A stretch of 60,152 bases of DNA from an uncultured Gemmataceae bacterium (GTDB lineage: Bacteria; Planctomycetota; Planctomycetia; Gemmatales; Gemmataceae): NCBI GenBank assembly GCA_937923405.1, contig CALDUY010000025.1, positions 1 to 60,152 of the forward strand, written 5' to 3'. Numbering within the stretch: the first letter of the stretch is position 1; every line of letters begins with the position of its first letter. Of the stretch, positions 23,114 to 33,439 are shown piece by piece. The notes beneath the pieces are model-generated. The model was given only the letters and a program-made list of their open reading frames with translations, had not been told where the DNA came from and ran no database searches. Made by a program: the position numbers and the translations under genes.

Positions 23114-23590
23114 CTACTCTTCTGCTCCGGAACGCAGAACCGACAAGGCCAACCGCAACACTCCCCAGACGATGAGTTGCACAACCAGCATGCACCCGGC
23201 ACCGAGAAGAATCAGCACTCCCGCTCGAACATCTAGACGGGGCGGCGGCAAGGAGACTCGTTCGACCTCGACTACGGGCAACGGCACCGGCTCGACCTCG
23301 ACCACGGACAGCGCCGGCGGCGAACGCCTCGGCAAGCGGGCGTCGTACTCGCGGCGTTTGTCCGGATGCAACAGTGTCGCTCGCGCTAGGGCAATCTCGT
23401 TGAGCAGCTTGGTGCAGGCCTCGGCATAGGGGCCGGTCTGATACATCCGCACATGGCTGGTCTGCCGCAGCGCCGCTTCCTTGATCACCTCGGGATCCGT
23501 CTCGTCGGGATCGATGCCGAGCAGTTGGTAGTACGTCGGAGGGCGGTACTGTTTAGGGATCGACAGCCAACGGTGGTAGGGATCAAACAT
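23114..23590 (-). CDS. J-domain-like membrane protein (degenerate DnaJ domain)
   Basis: The protein has 158 aa from 23590. Residues ~18-80 resemble a J-domain (PPTYYQLLGIDPDETDPEVIKEAALRQ, then LNEIALARATLLHPDKRREYD), but the HPD tripeptide is not in the usual loop, so Hsp70 stimulation is doubtful. A Pro/Val/Glu linker contains a short duplicated segment (VVEVEPVPLP / VVEVERVSLP). A single transmembrane helix follows (VLILLGAGCMLVVQLIVWGVL). The gene is divergent from the hsp70-like gene 98 nt away, so it may act with it. Such J-like proteins are common beside planctomycete kinases and chaperones. Confidence 0.75.
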   Translation of the reverse strand: MFDPYHRWLSIPKQYRPPTYYQLLGIDPDETDPEVIKEAALRQTSHVRMYQTGPYAEACTKLLNEIALARATLLHPDKRREYDARLPRRSPPALSVVEVEPVPLPVVEVERVSLPPPRLDVRAGVLILLGAGCMLVVQLIVWGVLRLALSVLRSGAEE

Positions 23591-23688
23591 CGACGCAGAT
23601 CTCCGTTGCTGCCCAGTATAGCGCGACAACCGCGACTCGGCGGCGCGAATCGGGTAAAATATAGGTACCAGGAACCGGGAGCCGCGCC

Positions 23689-25623
23689 GTGGCATTCAAT
23701 TTATTCGACTACTTTCAGAAGCAAGGTTTACGAGTCATCGAGACCGCCCTGCACGATGTGGTCGGTAAACCGGCGGTTTATGTCGATCAGCAGGATCACT
23801 ACCATCAGGTGGTGATTCAACCGGCTTGGGGTCTGCTGCCGCCTGCCCTCCGCCTGCTTTTACGCAATCAGCACGACCATTGGGTGGCCCTGTTCTTTGA
23901 AATGCGCGACCTGGTCTTTCGCCTGCACAGTGGCGTCGTCGAACTGCGGCCTGACGCCACCCAGCAGCTGGCCAGTCTACTCCGCAAGTTCTTTCCACCG
24001 CCTAAGCCCGGAGCCGCTCCTGCTTCTCAGCCCGCCCCCGTGGTGCCGCTGGCCACCCCGGTAGCACGCGATCCGGGCAGCGAGATCGCCGTCGGCATCG
24101 ACCTGGGCACAACTTATTCCCTCATCGCCCACCTCGATGCTCAGGGCCGGCCTGTCTGCATCCACAACACCCAAGGCGACGTGCTGACCCCTAGCGTCGT
24201 GCTGTTTGAGGCCGATGCTGTCATCGTCGGCAAAGAGGCGGTGCGGGCCTCGGTCAACGAACCGGACAAAGTCGCCGAGTGCGTCAAACGCGACATGGGA
24301 GCCAAGGCCTACCGTAAGAAAATCAACGGCGAGGACATTCCGCCAGAGGTTATCTCGTCCTTCATTCTTCGCAGTCTGAAAAGTGATGCCGAACGCAAGC
24401 TGCGCGTGCCGATCCGCCGAGCAGTCATTACAGTGCCGGCCTACTTTGAGGAAACGCGGCGACGAGCCACTATGGACGCCGGCAAACTCGCTGGTCTGCA
24501 AGTGCTGGACATCATCAACGAACCGACTGCCGCTGCCATTGCCTACGGCTACCATCTGGGCTATCTCGATCGTGCCTGCGTGCATCACGGCGACGCGCCG
24601 CTGCGCGTTCTGGTCTTCGATCTGGGTGGCGGCACCTTCGACGTCACCATCGTCGAGATTCGCGGCACCGACTACATTGCTTTGGCCACCGATGGCGACG
24701 TGAACCTCGGCGGCAAGGACTGGGACGAGCAACTGTTGATCCTCGCGGCCAAGAAGATGGCCCTACAGCTGGGCGAGGATCCCCGCGAGAATCCGCACAG
24801 TTTGCAGGAACTCTCCCTCGCCGTCGAGTCGGCCAAGCGTACCCTGACCGAGCGGAAGAAGGCCGCGATCCACCTCAACCATCTCGGCCAACGTGTGCGC
24901 GTCGAGGTCACACGCGACGAGTTCGAGGAGGCTACGGCGGCTCTGTTGGAACGAACCCGTCTGACCAGCGAGATCGTCGTTCGCCAGGCTGGCATGACGT
25001 GGAACGACATCGATCGAGTGCTGCTGGTCGGCGGCTCGACGCGCATGCCCAAGATTCGCAGTATGCTCCTGGAACTGACGGGCAAGGAGCCGGAAACGTC
25101 GATCTCTCCCGACGAGGCGGTGGCCCACGGAGCGGCTCTGTATGCCGAGCTGCTCGCCCCACGGCTGAAGCGAACTGGCTCTAACGCTCCGTTCACCATC
25201 ACTAACGTCAACTCGCACAGTCTAGGCATCCTCGGCAAGTCCGTGTCCGATGGTCGCCGGATCAACAAAATTCTCATCCCGCGCAACTCGCCGCTACCCA
25301 TCTCCGTCACCAAGGAGTTCCGCACCTATCGCCCGCATCAGAAGAGCGTCTTCATCAAGGTGCTGGAAGGTGAGAGCGACCGTCCTGAAGTCTGCACGGC
25401 GATCGGAACCTGTGCCATCAACGATCTGCCGCCTGATCTGCCCGAGGGTTGGCCGATCAGTGTCACCTACGCTTACGAGGCCAACGGCCGCTTGCAGGTT
25501 TCGGCCCAGCTGAAGGGCCACTCTGCCAGCGTCACCGCCGAGTTCCACCGCGAGAATCGTCTTCCCGAGGAGGATCTCGACATGTGGGCCCACTTCATCC
25601 TCGAAGAAGACGAGGACTCATGA
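23689..25623 (+). CDS. Hsp70/DnaK-family chaperone with extra N-terminal domain and no lid
   Basis: The protein has 644 aa from a GTG start. Residues 1-~105 form an unrelated domain (MAFNLFDYFQKQGLRVIETALHD-type start), followed by a Pro/Ala linker. The Hsp70 nucleotide-binding domain starts at ~130 with VGIDLGTTYSLIAH and contains VLVFDLGGGTFDVTIVEI and VLLVGGSTRMPKI. A beta-type substrate domain follows (NVNSHSLGILG, then IPRNSPLPISVTKEFRTY). Only ~510 residues remain for the Hsp70 part, too short for the helical lid of DnaK, and the protein ends in acidic EEDEDS. It may be a dedicated, not housekeeping, chaperone. It overlaps the next gene by ATGA. Confidence 0.9.
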   Translation: MAFNLFDYFQKQGLRVIETALHDVVGKPAVYVDQQDHYHQVVIQPAWGLLPPALRLLLRNQHDHWVALFFEMRDLVFRLHSGVVELRPDATQQLASLLRKFFPPPKPGAAPASQPAPVVPLATPVARDPGSEIAVGIDLGTTYSLIAHLDAQGRPVCIHNTQGDVLTPSVVLFEADAVIVGKEAVRASVNEPDKVAECVKRDMGAKAYRKKINGEDIPPEVISSFILRSLKSDAERKLRVPIRRAVITVPAYFEETRRRATMDAGKLAGLQVLDIINEPTAAAIAYGYHLGYLDRACVHHGDAPLRVLVFDLGGGTFDVTIVEIRGTDYIALATDGDVNLGGKDWDEQLLILAAKKMALQLGEDPRENPHSLQELSLAVESAKRTLTERKKAAIHLNHLGQRVRVEVTRDEFEEATAALLERTRLTSEIVVRQAGMTWNDIDRVLLVGGSTRMPKIRSMLLELTGKEPETSISPDEAVAHGAALYAELLAPRLKRTGSNAPFTITNVNSHSLGILGKSVSDGRRINKILIPRNSPLPISVTKEFRTYRPHQKSVFIKVLEGESDRPEVCTAIGTCAINDLPPDLPEGWPISVTYAYEANGRLQVSAQLKGHSASVTAEFHRENRLPEEDLDMWAHFILEEDEDS

Positions 25624-27044
25624 AGCGTGTTTTGAGGTCTGTCATGTCTCCAATTCGAGCTTTCATGTTGATTTTGTTGGTTGTGCCTCTAGTTCTGCTG
25701 GCCGCCGATGCCGCGCGGAGCGAGGATTGGAAGCTCGACGTCATCCATCGCAAGGAGGGCGATCCCCTGCGCGGCCTGATCCTCGAAGAGGCCCGCGAGT
25801 ACGTCACCATTCGCTGTGTCTCGCGCAAGCCCGGCGCACCGACCATGCTCTTTACCGTCAAGGTGCCCCGAGCTGACATCGCTCGCATCGAGGAACTCTC
25901 GAAAGAGGATCGCGACAAACTGCAACAGCGGTTGACACTGTTGAAGCAGGAGTACGACTCGCTGGCCGAACGCTTGCGGGCTCTGAATCCAGGAGCGAAA
26001 GCTAGTGACTCGACGGAGTATTTTGATCTTCAAAAGGTAAAATGGCCCGGTAACGAGCGACTCCAGGCTCTGCATTACCGCTCGACCTACTTCGAGTTAA
26101 TCGCCAACACCAGACCGGAGTTGGCCCAACTGGCGGCTATTCATCTGGAGCAGATCTACGCGGCTTATGCACGAGTGCTGCCGCCGCGCGTGTCTGGGAC
26201 CGAGCCGACTATTATTCTCTTGACCCGATCGTTGGCCGAGTATCACAAGATGGCCTTGGATCGCGGGCTGCGACTGGTCAACCCCGCTTTCTACGATCCC
26301 GGTAAGAACCAAGTGATCTGCGGCAGCGATCTGGAGAAACTCTGCGACGATCTCGAAGCGGTACGGGAACATCACGTCCAGCTTCGTGCGACGATCCAAC
26401 AGCGCCGAGCCGAGCTAGCCAAGGTATATCGCAACAAAGTGCCCAACGAACTACTCGCGCCGATGCTCGATGCGGAAAAGCGGATCGAAGGAGTCGAAAA
26501 TCGCAATGTCGCTGTCTTCAGCGAGGTGCGTCGTCGGTTATTTCAGCGCCTCTATCACGAGTCGTTTCACGCCTATCTGGGCACGTTTGTCTATCCGACC
26601 AAAGAGGGAACGCTGCCGTTGTGGTTCAACGAGGGGTTAGCGCAAATCTTTGAGACGGCCCTGATCGAAGCCGGCGAACTGCGCGTCCGGCATGCCGATG
26701 AGACGCGGCTGGTTGGGGTACGTCGCGCCATTGCCGAGAACAATCTGATGCCCGTGATCGACCTGCTCCGTTCCACGGCGTCGGACTTTCAGATCGCTCA
26801 CGCCAACGAAAAACAGGAGTCGGATCGCCACTATCTCGCCGGCTGGGCGCTGGCGTTTTATCTCACCTTCGAACGAGAGCTACTCGGCACCAAGAAGCTC
26901 GATGCCTACGTCGCGGCCTTGCAGCGTGGCACCGATCCCGTGCTGGCTTTTCGCGACCTGGTTGGCCAACCTCTCGACGCTTTCGAGCGGGACTTCCAGG
27001 CTTATCTCAATCGCCTCAAACCAGACGGCACCGCGCCACGCTGA
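25620..27044 (+). CDS. DUF1570-type secreted or membrane-anchored metallopeptidase-like protein
   Basis: The protein has 474 aa from 25620, overlapping the hsp70 stop (ATGA). The N-terminus has a hydrophobic signal or anchor (FMLILLVVPLVLLAADAARS). The C-terminal half contains LYHESFHAYLG, an HExxH zinc motif, followed by LPLWFNEGLAQIFE, the gluzincin-like layout of DUF1570. A coiled-coil-like segment (LSKEDRDKLQQRLTLLKQEYDSLAERL) lies near the N-terminus. A periplasmic protease role is inferred. Co-translation with Hsp70 is notable because the two would act on opposite sides of the membrane if the signal is used. Confidence 0.8.
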   Translation: MKRVLRSVMSPIRAFMLILLVVPLVLLAADAARSEDWKLDVIHRKEGDPLRGLILEEAREYVTIRCVSRKPGAPTMLFTVKVPRADIARIEELSKEDRDKLQQRLTLLKQEYDSLAERLRALNPGAKASDSTEYFDLQKVKWPGNERLQALHYRSTYFELIANTRPELAQLAAIHLEQIYAAYARVLPPRVSGTEPTIILLTRSLAEYHKMALDRGLRLVNPAFYDPGKNQVICGSDLEKLCDDLEAVREHHVQLRATIQQRRAELAKVYRNKVPNELLAPMLDAEKRIEGVENRNVAVFSEVRRRLFQRLYHESFHAYLGTFVYPTKEGTLPLWFNEGLAQIFETALIEAGELRVRHADETRLVGVRRAIAENNLMPVIDLLRSTASDFQIAHANEKQESDRHYLAGWALAFYLTFERELLGTKKLDAYVAALQRGTDPVLAFRDLVGQPLDAFERDFQAYLNRLKPDGTAPR

Positions 27045-27047
27045 CCG

Positions 27048-28220
27048 TCACGGTTCTTCAAACATCACGTCTACCTGTTGGCCGATCGCCGTAGCGGCGA
27101 TCTTTGCCGATTCCTCGTCGAGATCGACGCGCACCTCCTTGATCCGTCGATCGGTATCGCTCCGCGCGCTGAAGCCGACCAGGGTGTTCCGCATCACGAT
27201 CGGATCAATCTGGTTCAGTGACGAGACCGTGCCGTTCAACACCCGTGGCAGCGATCGCGCCGAAATTTTCACCTTGACCAGTTTCTTGGTCTGCACCCAA
27301 TCCACCAGGGTTGGCACATCGTCCACGTACACCTCGGCGATGACCAACATTTTACTCACATCCGCTAATTGTATGATCGGTTCCTGTCCGACGGTGCTGC
27401 CCACCTGCGACAGTACGCGAACCACTAGAGCATCGTTCTCAGCGAGGATGGAAGCAGTGTTCAGACGCTCCTCGGCAAGTAACTTCTGCTGTTCCAGTAC
27501 AGGGATCATCAAAGCCGAGCGTTTGAGATCGAACTCGGCTTGCACGGCGGCGATGGAGGCTTCGATACTCTTGTCGTCCAGCTGGCTCTGAGCCTTGGCG
27601 GCTTCGGCAGAGAGACGAGCGGCTTTGAGTTTGGCCTGGGCCGACGCCTGCTCGAAGACCGCTTTTTGCAGATCCTGCGCTACCACACTAGCTCGGGTCG
27701 GATCGAGACTGCGTAACCCGTTCAGCACATCGTCGGCGAGCTTGAACCCTTGCTCGGCCACGGGAATTTGCAGCAGGTCTAGCTCGTGTTTGAGATCGTT
27801 ACCGAGCTTGGCTCGTGCTTGCTGGGCGCGAAGCTCGGTGAGTTTCTGCTTCTCCGCCTCGTTCAGTCTGGCACGTTGCTGGAGGGCGGCGGCGAGCTGC
27901 TCCGTGGCCACCTTTAGTTCGCTGAGTCGCTGGGCCTGACTGGCGAAAACCACCAATTCCTCTCCTTTTTTGACCCGCGAGTTGATGGCCACGTTCAGCT
28001 TGCTGATGCGGTCTCCGGGAATTCCGCCGATGTTGATGAGGCCGTGGTACGGCTGAATCCGCCCCAATCCCGAGGGATTATGTTTGCGAATCACCGGAGT
28101 GCTGTCGTTGGTGTCGCTAACGAATAGGCGCTGCAATCGAGAGCCGGAGTACATACCGAGTCCAAACCCCACGCTGAGGATCAGCACGACGAGTAACGAG
28201 GTCAGCACAGCGCGTGGCAT
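27048..28220 (-). CDS. HlyD-family membrane fusion (periplasmic adaptor) protein
   Basis: The protein has 390 aa from 28220 (MPRAVLTSLLVVLILSVGFG, an N-terminal membrane anchor). The biotinyl-lipoyl half-motif (IGGIPGDRISKLNVAINSRVKKGEELV) precedes a long alpha-helical hairpin rich in Ala, Leu, Gln and Glu (~110-270). Then come the beta-barrel part (NDALVVRVLSQVGSTVGQEPIIQLADVSKMLVIAEVYVDDV) and a C-terminal membrane-proximal segment. The layout resembles DevB-type adaptors that work with DevA/DevC ABC exporters. No transporter gene is next to it, so the partner is unknown. Its stop faces the DUF1570 gene end to end. Confidence 0.85.
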   Translation of the reverse strand: MPRAVLTSLLVVLILSVGFGLGMYSGSRLQRLFVSDTNDSTPVIRKHNPSGLGRIQPYHGLINIGGIPGDRISKLNVAINSRVKKGEELVVFASQAQRLSELKVATEQLAAALQQRARLNEAEKQKLTELRAQQARAKLGNDLKHELDLLQIPVAEQGFKLADDVLNGLRSLDPTRASVVAQDLQKAVFEQASAQAKLKAARLSAEAAKAQSQLDDKSIEASIAAVQAEFDLKRSALMIPVLEQQKLLAEERLNTASILAENDALVVRVLSQVGSTVGQEPIIQLADVSKMLVIAEVYVDDVPTLVDWVQTKKLVKVKISARSLPRVLNGTVSSLNQIDPIVMRNTLVGFSARSDTDRRIKEVRVDLDEESAKIAATAIGQQVDVMFEEP

Positions 28221-28384
28221 GAGATGAATCTCCGACGGCAGCGTATATCTCATACATCGTACCGGAGAACGGGACTCGTTCAATCGGACACGACGATTCC
28301 CAGTAGAGCAGTCGCGCCGGCGGAGTGGATCGCGAGCAGTTTAGCGATTCCAGCGGTTGTAGCGGCGAGAGGTCGACTCCAGGC

Positions 28385-28795
28385 TCAGCCACGTCCGGAG
28401 GATCGGCTCTCTCCTCGTTGAGGAATGACGTGAATCAACAAAATACCATCGCGATAGTCAGTTTCGATGTCGGCCAACTTCAGATCACACGGTAGCTCGA
28501 TGGTGCGTTCAAAGCGGCTATATTCGATCTCCATTTGATAATGCACCGGAGAGCGCATGCGACAGCGTTCGGCAGCATCCAGAACGAAGTCGCGACGAAT
28601 GCCGCGCAGCACCAGTCGCGTGCCGATGGCTTGCAAATCGATGTCGGCCGCACGGACGCCGGCCAATTCCACTTTGACCAGCCAGCCGGTCTCCGTGCGA
28701 TACACGTCCGTATTCGGACGCCACGGGGCATCCTGGCAGGCATCCGCGCCCGGCAAAAACAGGGCGTGCATCAGCCGGATCAGATCCTTCGACAT
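28385..28795 (-). CDS. Small heat-shock protein (Hsp20/alpha-crystallin)
   Basis: The protein has 136 aa. The alpha-crystallin domain runs from WRPNTDVYRTETGWLVKVELAGV through DIDLQAIGTRLVLRGIRRD and FERTIELPCDL to DIETDYRDGILLIHVIPQ. The usual I-x-I tail is weak. Hsp20 holds unfolding proteins for refolding by Hsp70 and ClpB. It lies 90 nt downstream of clpB on the same strand, separated by a hairpin-forming repeat, and is probably part of the same stress response. Confidence 0.93.
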   Translation of the reverse strand: MSKDLIRLMHALFLPGADACQDAPWRPNTDVYRTETGWLVKVELAGVRAADIDLQAIGTRLVLRGIRRDFVLDAAERCRMRSPVHYQMEIEYSRFERTIELPCDLKLADIETDYRDGILLIHVIPQRGESRSSGRG

Positions 28796-28816
28796 GGTCC
28801 CCTCATTCGACAGAAT

Positions 28817-28875
28817 GCAGAATGCAGGTATCCTTCACTCTGCATTCCTCGTTCATTCTGCACTCTGCATTCTGC
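28817..28875. repeat. ATTCTGC-type inverted repeat between clpB and hsp20
   Basis: Iterations of the 7-mer GAATGCA/TGCATTC occur on both strands. The arms GCAGAATGCAG (28817-28827) and CTGCATTCTGC (28865-28875) can pair over a 37-nt loop. It is probably a dispersed planctomycete intergenic repeat; partial termination after clpB is possible. Confidence 0.5.
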
Positions 28876-28884
28876 ATTTCTCGT

Positions 28885-31491
28885 TCAGTCTGCAATCGCA
28901 GTGAACGTCAACTCACCCTTTCTGGCATCGTATCCGACGCGGACCGTTTGCCCATCCCTGATCTTACCTTCTAACAGTTGACGGCCCAAGGCGGTCTCCA
29001 GTTCCTTCTGGATAATCCGCTTCAACGGTCGGGCCCCGTAGGCGGGTTCGTGGCCGACCTCGACGAGATGTTCGCGGGCAGCATCGTCCAGTTCCAGAGT
29101 GATTTTTCGTTCCGCCAGTCGCTGCCGCAACCGATTTAGCTGAATGTCGACGATCTGCTTCAGATGCTCCAGGCTCAGAGCATGGAAGACGATAATTTCG
29201 TCGATGCGGTTGAGGAACTCTGGTCGGAAGTGCTTGCGCAGTTCGTCCAGGACGGCGTTCTTCATGCGATCATAGACTTCGCCGATGTAGCTGCCCTGGT
29301 ACTGCAAGATGCGCTGACTGCCGATGTTTGAGGTCATGATGACCAACGTGTTCTTGAAATCGACGGTGCGGCCCTGACCGTCGGTCAGTCGGCCATCGTC
29401 GAGTAACTGCAACAGCACGTTGAACACGTCGGGATGCGCTTTCTCGATCTCGTCGAAGAGCAGCACACAGTAGGGCCGCCGACGCACCACCTCGGTGAGC
29501 TGGCCGCCCTCCTCGAAGCCGACGTAGCCCGGCGGGGCACCAACTAGACGCGACACCGTGTGTTTTTCCTGATATTCGCTCATATCGATGCGAACCAGGG
29601 CCTTTTCGTCGTCGAAGAGGAACTCGGCCAAGGCGCGAGCCAGTTCGGTTTTGCCCACACCGGTCGGTCCCAGAAAGATGAACGAACCAATCGGACGGTT
29701 GGGATCGTGTAAGCCCGAGCGAGCACGGAGGACCGCCTCGGAGACCGCCTTCACCGCCTCATCTTGCCCGATGACGCGCTTGTGCAGTTCCTCTTCCAGA
29801 TGCAACAGTTTTTGCACCTCGCCTTCGAGCAGCTTGGTGACGGGAATACCGGTCCAGCGGCTGACGACCGAAGCGATGTCTTCGTCGGTGACTTCCAGTT
29901 TGACCAGTTGGGAACGTCCCGAGGCCTGCGGAGCCAACTCCAGCACTTTTAGCTGACGTTGTAGATCGGGAATATCGCTGTTTTGCAGACGGCCCGCGGT
30001 TTCCCAGTCACCCTCTTCCATGGCTCGTTTGAGGCGATGCTGTAACTGATCGAGATCCTCGCGTAGTTTGGCCAATCGCTGGGAGTCGGCCTTCTCTTCC
30101 TGCCAGCGGGCTTGTAGCGCGGTCTGCTGCTCTTTGAGGTCGGCCAATTCTTTTTCCAGCTTCAGCAGCCGATCCTTCGACGCGGAATCCTTTTCTTTAG
30201 AAAGAGAGACTTTTTCGATCTCTAGTTGCATGACGCGACGGTTGACCTCGTCCAACTCGGCGGGAACGCTGTCGATCTCGGTGCGTAACTTGGCTGCCGC
30301 CTCGTCGACCAAGTCGATAGCTTTATCCGGCAAAAAGCGATCGGAAATATAGCGGTTCGACAGTACCGCTGCCGCCACCAGGGCCGAATCTTTGATCGTA
30401 ACCTTGTGGTGCGCCTCATAGCGCGACTTCAGCCCACGCAGAATCGAGATGGTGTCTTCGACCGAGGGTTGATCGACGATCACCGGTTGGAAACGGCGTT
30501 CGAGAGCGGCATCCTTCTCAATGTGCTGGCGGTACTCGTCCAGGGTAGTCGCGCCAATGCAGTGTAGTTCCCCACGCGCCAGCATCGGCTTGAGCAGGTT
30601 GCCAGCATCCATCGCGCCCTCGGCCTTGCCTGCGCCGACGACTGTGTGCAGTTCGTCGATGAAGAGAATCAGCTGTCCCTCGGCCTGTTGCACTTCCTTC
30701 AGCACCGCTTTGAGCCGTTCTTCAAACTCGCCGCGGTACTTGGCCCCGGCGATGAGCGCGCCCATGTCCAGGGCGATGATGCGACGACCGCGCAGCCCCT
30801 CGGGGACGTCGCCTTCGACAATACGGCGACTTAATCCCTCGACAATAGCGGTTTTTCCCACGCCGGGTTCACCGATCAACACTGGGTTGTTTTTCGTGCG
30901 TCGCGACAGCACCTGAATGACACGGCGAATTTCCTCATCTCGACCAATAACCGGTTCGAGCGTGTTTTGTCGGGCCAGTTCGGTCAGATCGCGCCCGTAC
31001 TTTTCCAGGGCTTGAAACGTCGCTTCGGGATTCTCACTAGTCACTCGTTGATTGCCTCCTCGTAGTTGTCGTAAGGTTTGGAGCAAGCGCTCGCGGGTCA
31101 GTCCCGTCTCGCGGAGCATCCGTCCAACCGCGCCGCTCTCCTCCAGCAGGGCCAGCAGAATTACGTCGACGGCGATGAAATCGTCCTTCAGGGCTTTGGC
31201 TTCATCTTCGGCCTGACGCAGCACGCGGACTAGGCGCGAACCGGGATTCGGTTCGCCGGTCGTGCCGCTGACCCGCGGTAAGTTGCGTAGCTCGCGTTGC
31301 AACCGGTCGCGCAAGTTAGTGGAGCCGACGCCGGCTTTGTCCAGCAGCGCTGCCGTCACCCCGCCTTCCTGATCGAGCAGAGCAAGCAAGAGATGCTCCG
31401 GCTCGATCTGTTGTTGGCCGTTGCGAGCCGCCAACTCGCGCGCCGCCAAGATCGCTGCCTGCGACTGCTGAGTGAATCGATTGATGTCCAT
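28885..31491 (-). CDS. clpB: ClpB disaggregase (AAA+ Hsp100)
   Basis: The protein has 868 aa from the ATG at 31491, preceded by GGAGGGG. The N-domain starts [17 protein letters not shown]1 has Walker [14 protein letters not shown] and Walker [17 protein letters not shown] long middle coiled-coil ([21 protein letters not shown] onward) follows, typical of ClpB. NBD2 has [14 protein letters not shown] and [16 protein letters not shown]. It threads aggregated proteins in concert with Hsp70. The M-domain and N-domain argue against ClpV despite the nearby T6SS genes. Confidence 0.97.
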   Translation of the reverse strand: MDINRFTQQSQAAILAARELAARNGQQQIEPEHLLLALLDQEGGVTAALLDKAGVGSTNLRDRLQRELRNLPRVSGTTGEPNPGSRLVRVLRQAEDEAKALKDDFIAVDVILLALLEESGAVGRMLRETGLTRERLLQTLRQLRGGNQRVTSENPEATFQALEKYGRDLTELARQNTLEPVIGRDEEIRRVIQVLSRRTKNNPVLIGEPGVGKTAIVEGLSRRIVEGDVPEGLRGRRIIALDMGALIAGAKYRGEFEERLKAVLKEVQQAEGQLILFIDELHTVVGAGKAEGAMDAGNLLKPMLARGELHCIGATTLDEYRQHIEKDAALERRFQPVIVDQPSVEDTISILRGLKSRYEAHHKVTIKDSALVAAAVLSNRYISDRFLPDKAIDLVDEAAAKLRTEIDSVPAELDEVNRRVMQLEIEKVSLSKEKDSASKDRLLKLEKELADLKEQQTALQARWQEEKADSQRLAKLREDLDQLQHRLKRAMEEGDWETAGRLQNSDIPDLQRQLKVLELAPQASGRSQLVKLEVTDEDIASVVSRWTGIPVTKLLEGEVQKLLHLEEELHKRVIGQDEAVKAVSEAVLRARSGLHDPNRPIGSFIFLGPTGVGKTELARALAEFLFDDEKALVRIDMSEYQEKHTVSRLVGAPPGYVGFEEGGQLTEVVRRRPYCVLLFDEIEKAHPDVFNVLLQLLDDGRLTDGQGRTVDFKNTLVIMTSNIGSQRILQYQGSYIGEVYDRMKNAVLDELRKHFRPEFLNRIDEIIVFHALSLEHLKQIVDIQLNRLRQRLAERKITLELDDAAREHLVEVGHEPAYGARPLKRIIQKELETALGRQLLEGKIRDGQTVRVGYDARKGELTFTAIAD

Positions 31492-31781
31492 GTATTTCCC
31501 CTCCTGATTCGGCGTGAGCGACCGCCGTTGCGATGGTTGCTCTCCTGTGGATGCCTTCATGTGATGCAACAATCGCGCCAAAAGAGGAGGGAAAATCTCG
31601 TAAGCGTAACCTTATACCGAGAAATTATTTGCGCGATGGGCGGCTCGACGGCGGGGAACCGACTTGGCAGCCAAGGCCGGGGCGTGGCAGTCCAGCTTGT
31701 GGCCTTCAGACAAATCTGATGGAGCCAAACGTACTTCGCAGTGACTTAAAAGCGTGGCCCACTAGTGCCCTTTGTCAGCCC

Positions 31782-33239
31782 TCACTTGGTGGGATCGACG
31801 TCCTTACGGATCAGCTCGCGGAGATAGGCTTGATAGCGGGTCTCCAGTTTGGCTAGATCGCCGAAGACACTGAGGAAATCGGTCAAGCGATGGTCCGGTG
31901 TCTTGCGCTCGTAGATCAGTTGGAGATAGGCTTTCAGTTGCTTAGGACGTTCTTGCATCAGCAGACGGAACAGGGCTCCGCTCTGGGAGTAGCCGAGTAC
32001 CACATTGTCGACGAAGTTCGGTTTGTGGATCCAGTCGTCCGAGATGATGAGGGAACGCAGAGGCAGAAACGGCTTGCCTTCACGGAGTTGCTTGGCCAGT
32101 ATCTCGGTCCGCATCGGGTTGGGTGCGCCGATCCCTTGCCAGACGCCGCGCACGGTTGGCTCGCAGTACAGGGCCAGTCCCTCAGCCAGCCAAACCGGAG
32201 CGTCGCCGTTGCGATTGAGCAGGCCACAATTGAACGACAGCTGATGGGCCACTTCATGCATAATCGTGCTGAGATTGGTATCATCGCGATGATCACGAGT
32301 GAGTTGGTCGAATTTAATGGAGCGACGGAGCCGTTCGAGATCGGTCGACCCTCGGCGAGCCGCCTCGTCGAGGCGTTTTTTACTCTCCTGGAATGACTGA
32401 TTGGTGGCATAGTCATAGACCACCAGGCGATTCGTGACTTTGTGATAAAGGCCAGTGACGGCGGAACCGTAGGAGCGGCCGAGGTAGGCCTCGAAGCCGG
32501 TCTGCGAGTCGAAGATAGCGACCATCATTTTCTCGGCAGGCGGTGTGACCGTGAAGCCCCGCTTACGGAAGTGCGTGAAGAAGTCGTCGTACAAGCGTTC
32601 GCAGTTGCTTAAACGATAAATGCTATCTAATTCAGAGGTGTTGCTAAGAGCGACGAAGTGCTTACTGTCGTAGCGCATCACCTTGGACAGGTTGTGCGTC
32701 TGCTGGAGCTGAATCATCTCGCGGACAAACTGGCTGATGTTACGTTCATCGTGCGTCAACAGCTTGAAGCCAGTGGCCAAGACATAGCACCCAGGACGCT
32801 CGTCGGAATCGACCAAGGCCAAACGCACTCGTTTGCCGGCGAACTTCTCGACGTTGAAACGGTACTCGCGCAGGCGGCGATTGTCGGGCGGCAACAATGC
32901 GGGAGCGGCAGCCCAGTCGTCGGCAATACGCACCTGTCGAGGAGCAAATACACGGCCCGCGCCTTCCAACACAATGTCGAGCATCTCCCCAGCCGCGGTA
33001 CCCTCGGGACGGACCAGAGCGGCGGAGAAGGTCAACTCGCTAGCCGTGGCTGGTAACGTCCAGGTGCGATGCAGAATCGCTTTGCCCGTTGCCTCGGCAC
33101 TGCTGGCGAGGTAGCCGCTGCCAAACTTCTGCACAGTGAAGCCTTCGCCTTCCCAGCCGGCGAGGGATCCTTTGCTGAAGTCGAGGTTGGCCGGATTCGC
33201 CACCGAGAGAGACACCGCCAGCAGCATCGAGGGTAGCAT
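31782..33239 (-). CDS. DUF1570-like secreted protein with HExxH motif
   Basis: The protein has 485 aa from 33239, giving a short signal-like N-terminus (MLPSMLLAVSLSVANPANL). The N-terminal half (~15-165) is a beta-sandwich resembling a carbohydrate-binding-like jelly roll (LDFSKGSLAGWEGEGFTV, RVRLALVDSDERPG). The C-terminal half has TIMHEVAHQLSFN, an HExxH zinc motif, and APVWLAEGLALYCEPT, as in DUF1570. It is related in layout to the 25.6-kb protein but has a different N-terminal domain. A secreted peptidase role is inferred. The 290-nt gap to clpB (31492-31781) shows nothing I can name beyond the clpB ribosome-binding site. Confidence 0.75.
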   Translation of the reverse strand: MLPSMLLAVSLSVANPANLDFSKGSLAGWEGEGFTVQKFGSGYLASSAEATGKAILHRTWTLPATASELTFSAALVRPEGTAAGEMLDIVLEGAGRVFAPRQVRIADDWAAAPALLPPDNRRLREYRFNVEKFAGKRVRLALVDSDERPGCYVLATGFKLLTHDERNISQFVREMIQLQQTHNLSKVMRYDSKHFVALSNTSELDSIYRLSNCERLYDDFFTHFRKRGFTVTPPAEKMMVAIFDSQTGFEAYLGRSYGSAVTGLYHKVTNRLVVYDYATNQSFQESKKRLDEAARRGSTDLERLRRSIKFDQLTRDHRDDTNLSTIMHEVAHQLSFNCGLLNRNGDAPVWLAEGLALYCEPTVRGVWQGIGAPNPMRTEILAKQLREGKPFLPLRSLIISDDWIHKPNFVDNVVLGYSQSGALFRLLMQERPKQLKAYLQLIYERKTPDHRLTDFLSVFGDLAKLETRYQAYLRELIRKDVDPTK

Positions 33240-33439
33240 CAGACCATCTCCACAGTTGGGGCGAGGACGCGCTTGTTCAACTATGGGATACGAACGGCTG
33301 GCGGTCCACCAGCTCAAGGAAATGCCAGGTTCGACGAAGTACCTCCGGGTGAATCCGTGCGGATTCCGTCCCGCCTCGTATAATACCAATAGTCCCCCGG
33401 GCTGCATCCGCTCCCTATGAACAGATGCCGGAGGTTCGC

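Noticed and set aside
28803..28880. Short iterated ATTCTGC units considered as a degenerate CRISPR or CIRCE heat-shock operator
   Set aside because: Unit length is far too short for CRISPR and no TTAGCACTC-type CIRCE arms are present; it is better described as an inverted dispersed repeat.
28885..31491. ClpB considered as the T6SS ATPase ClpV
   Set aside because: It has the ClpB N-domain and long middle coiled-coil, sits with hsp20, and is 6 kb from the T6SS genes.
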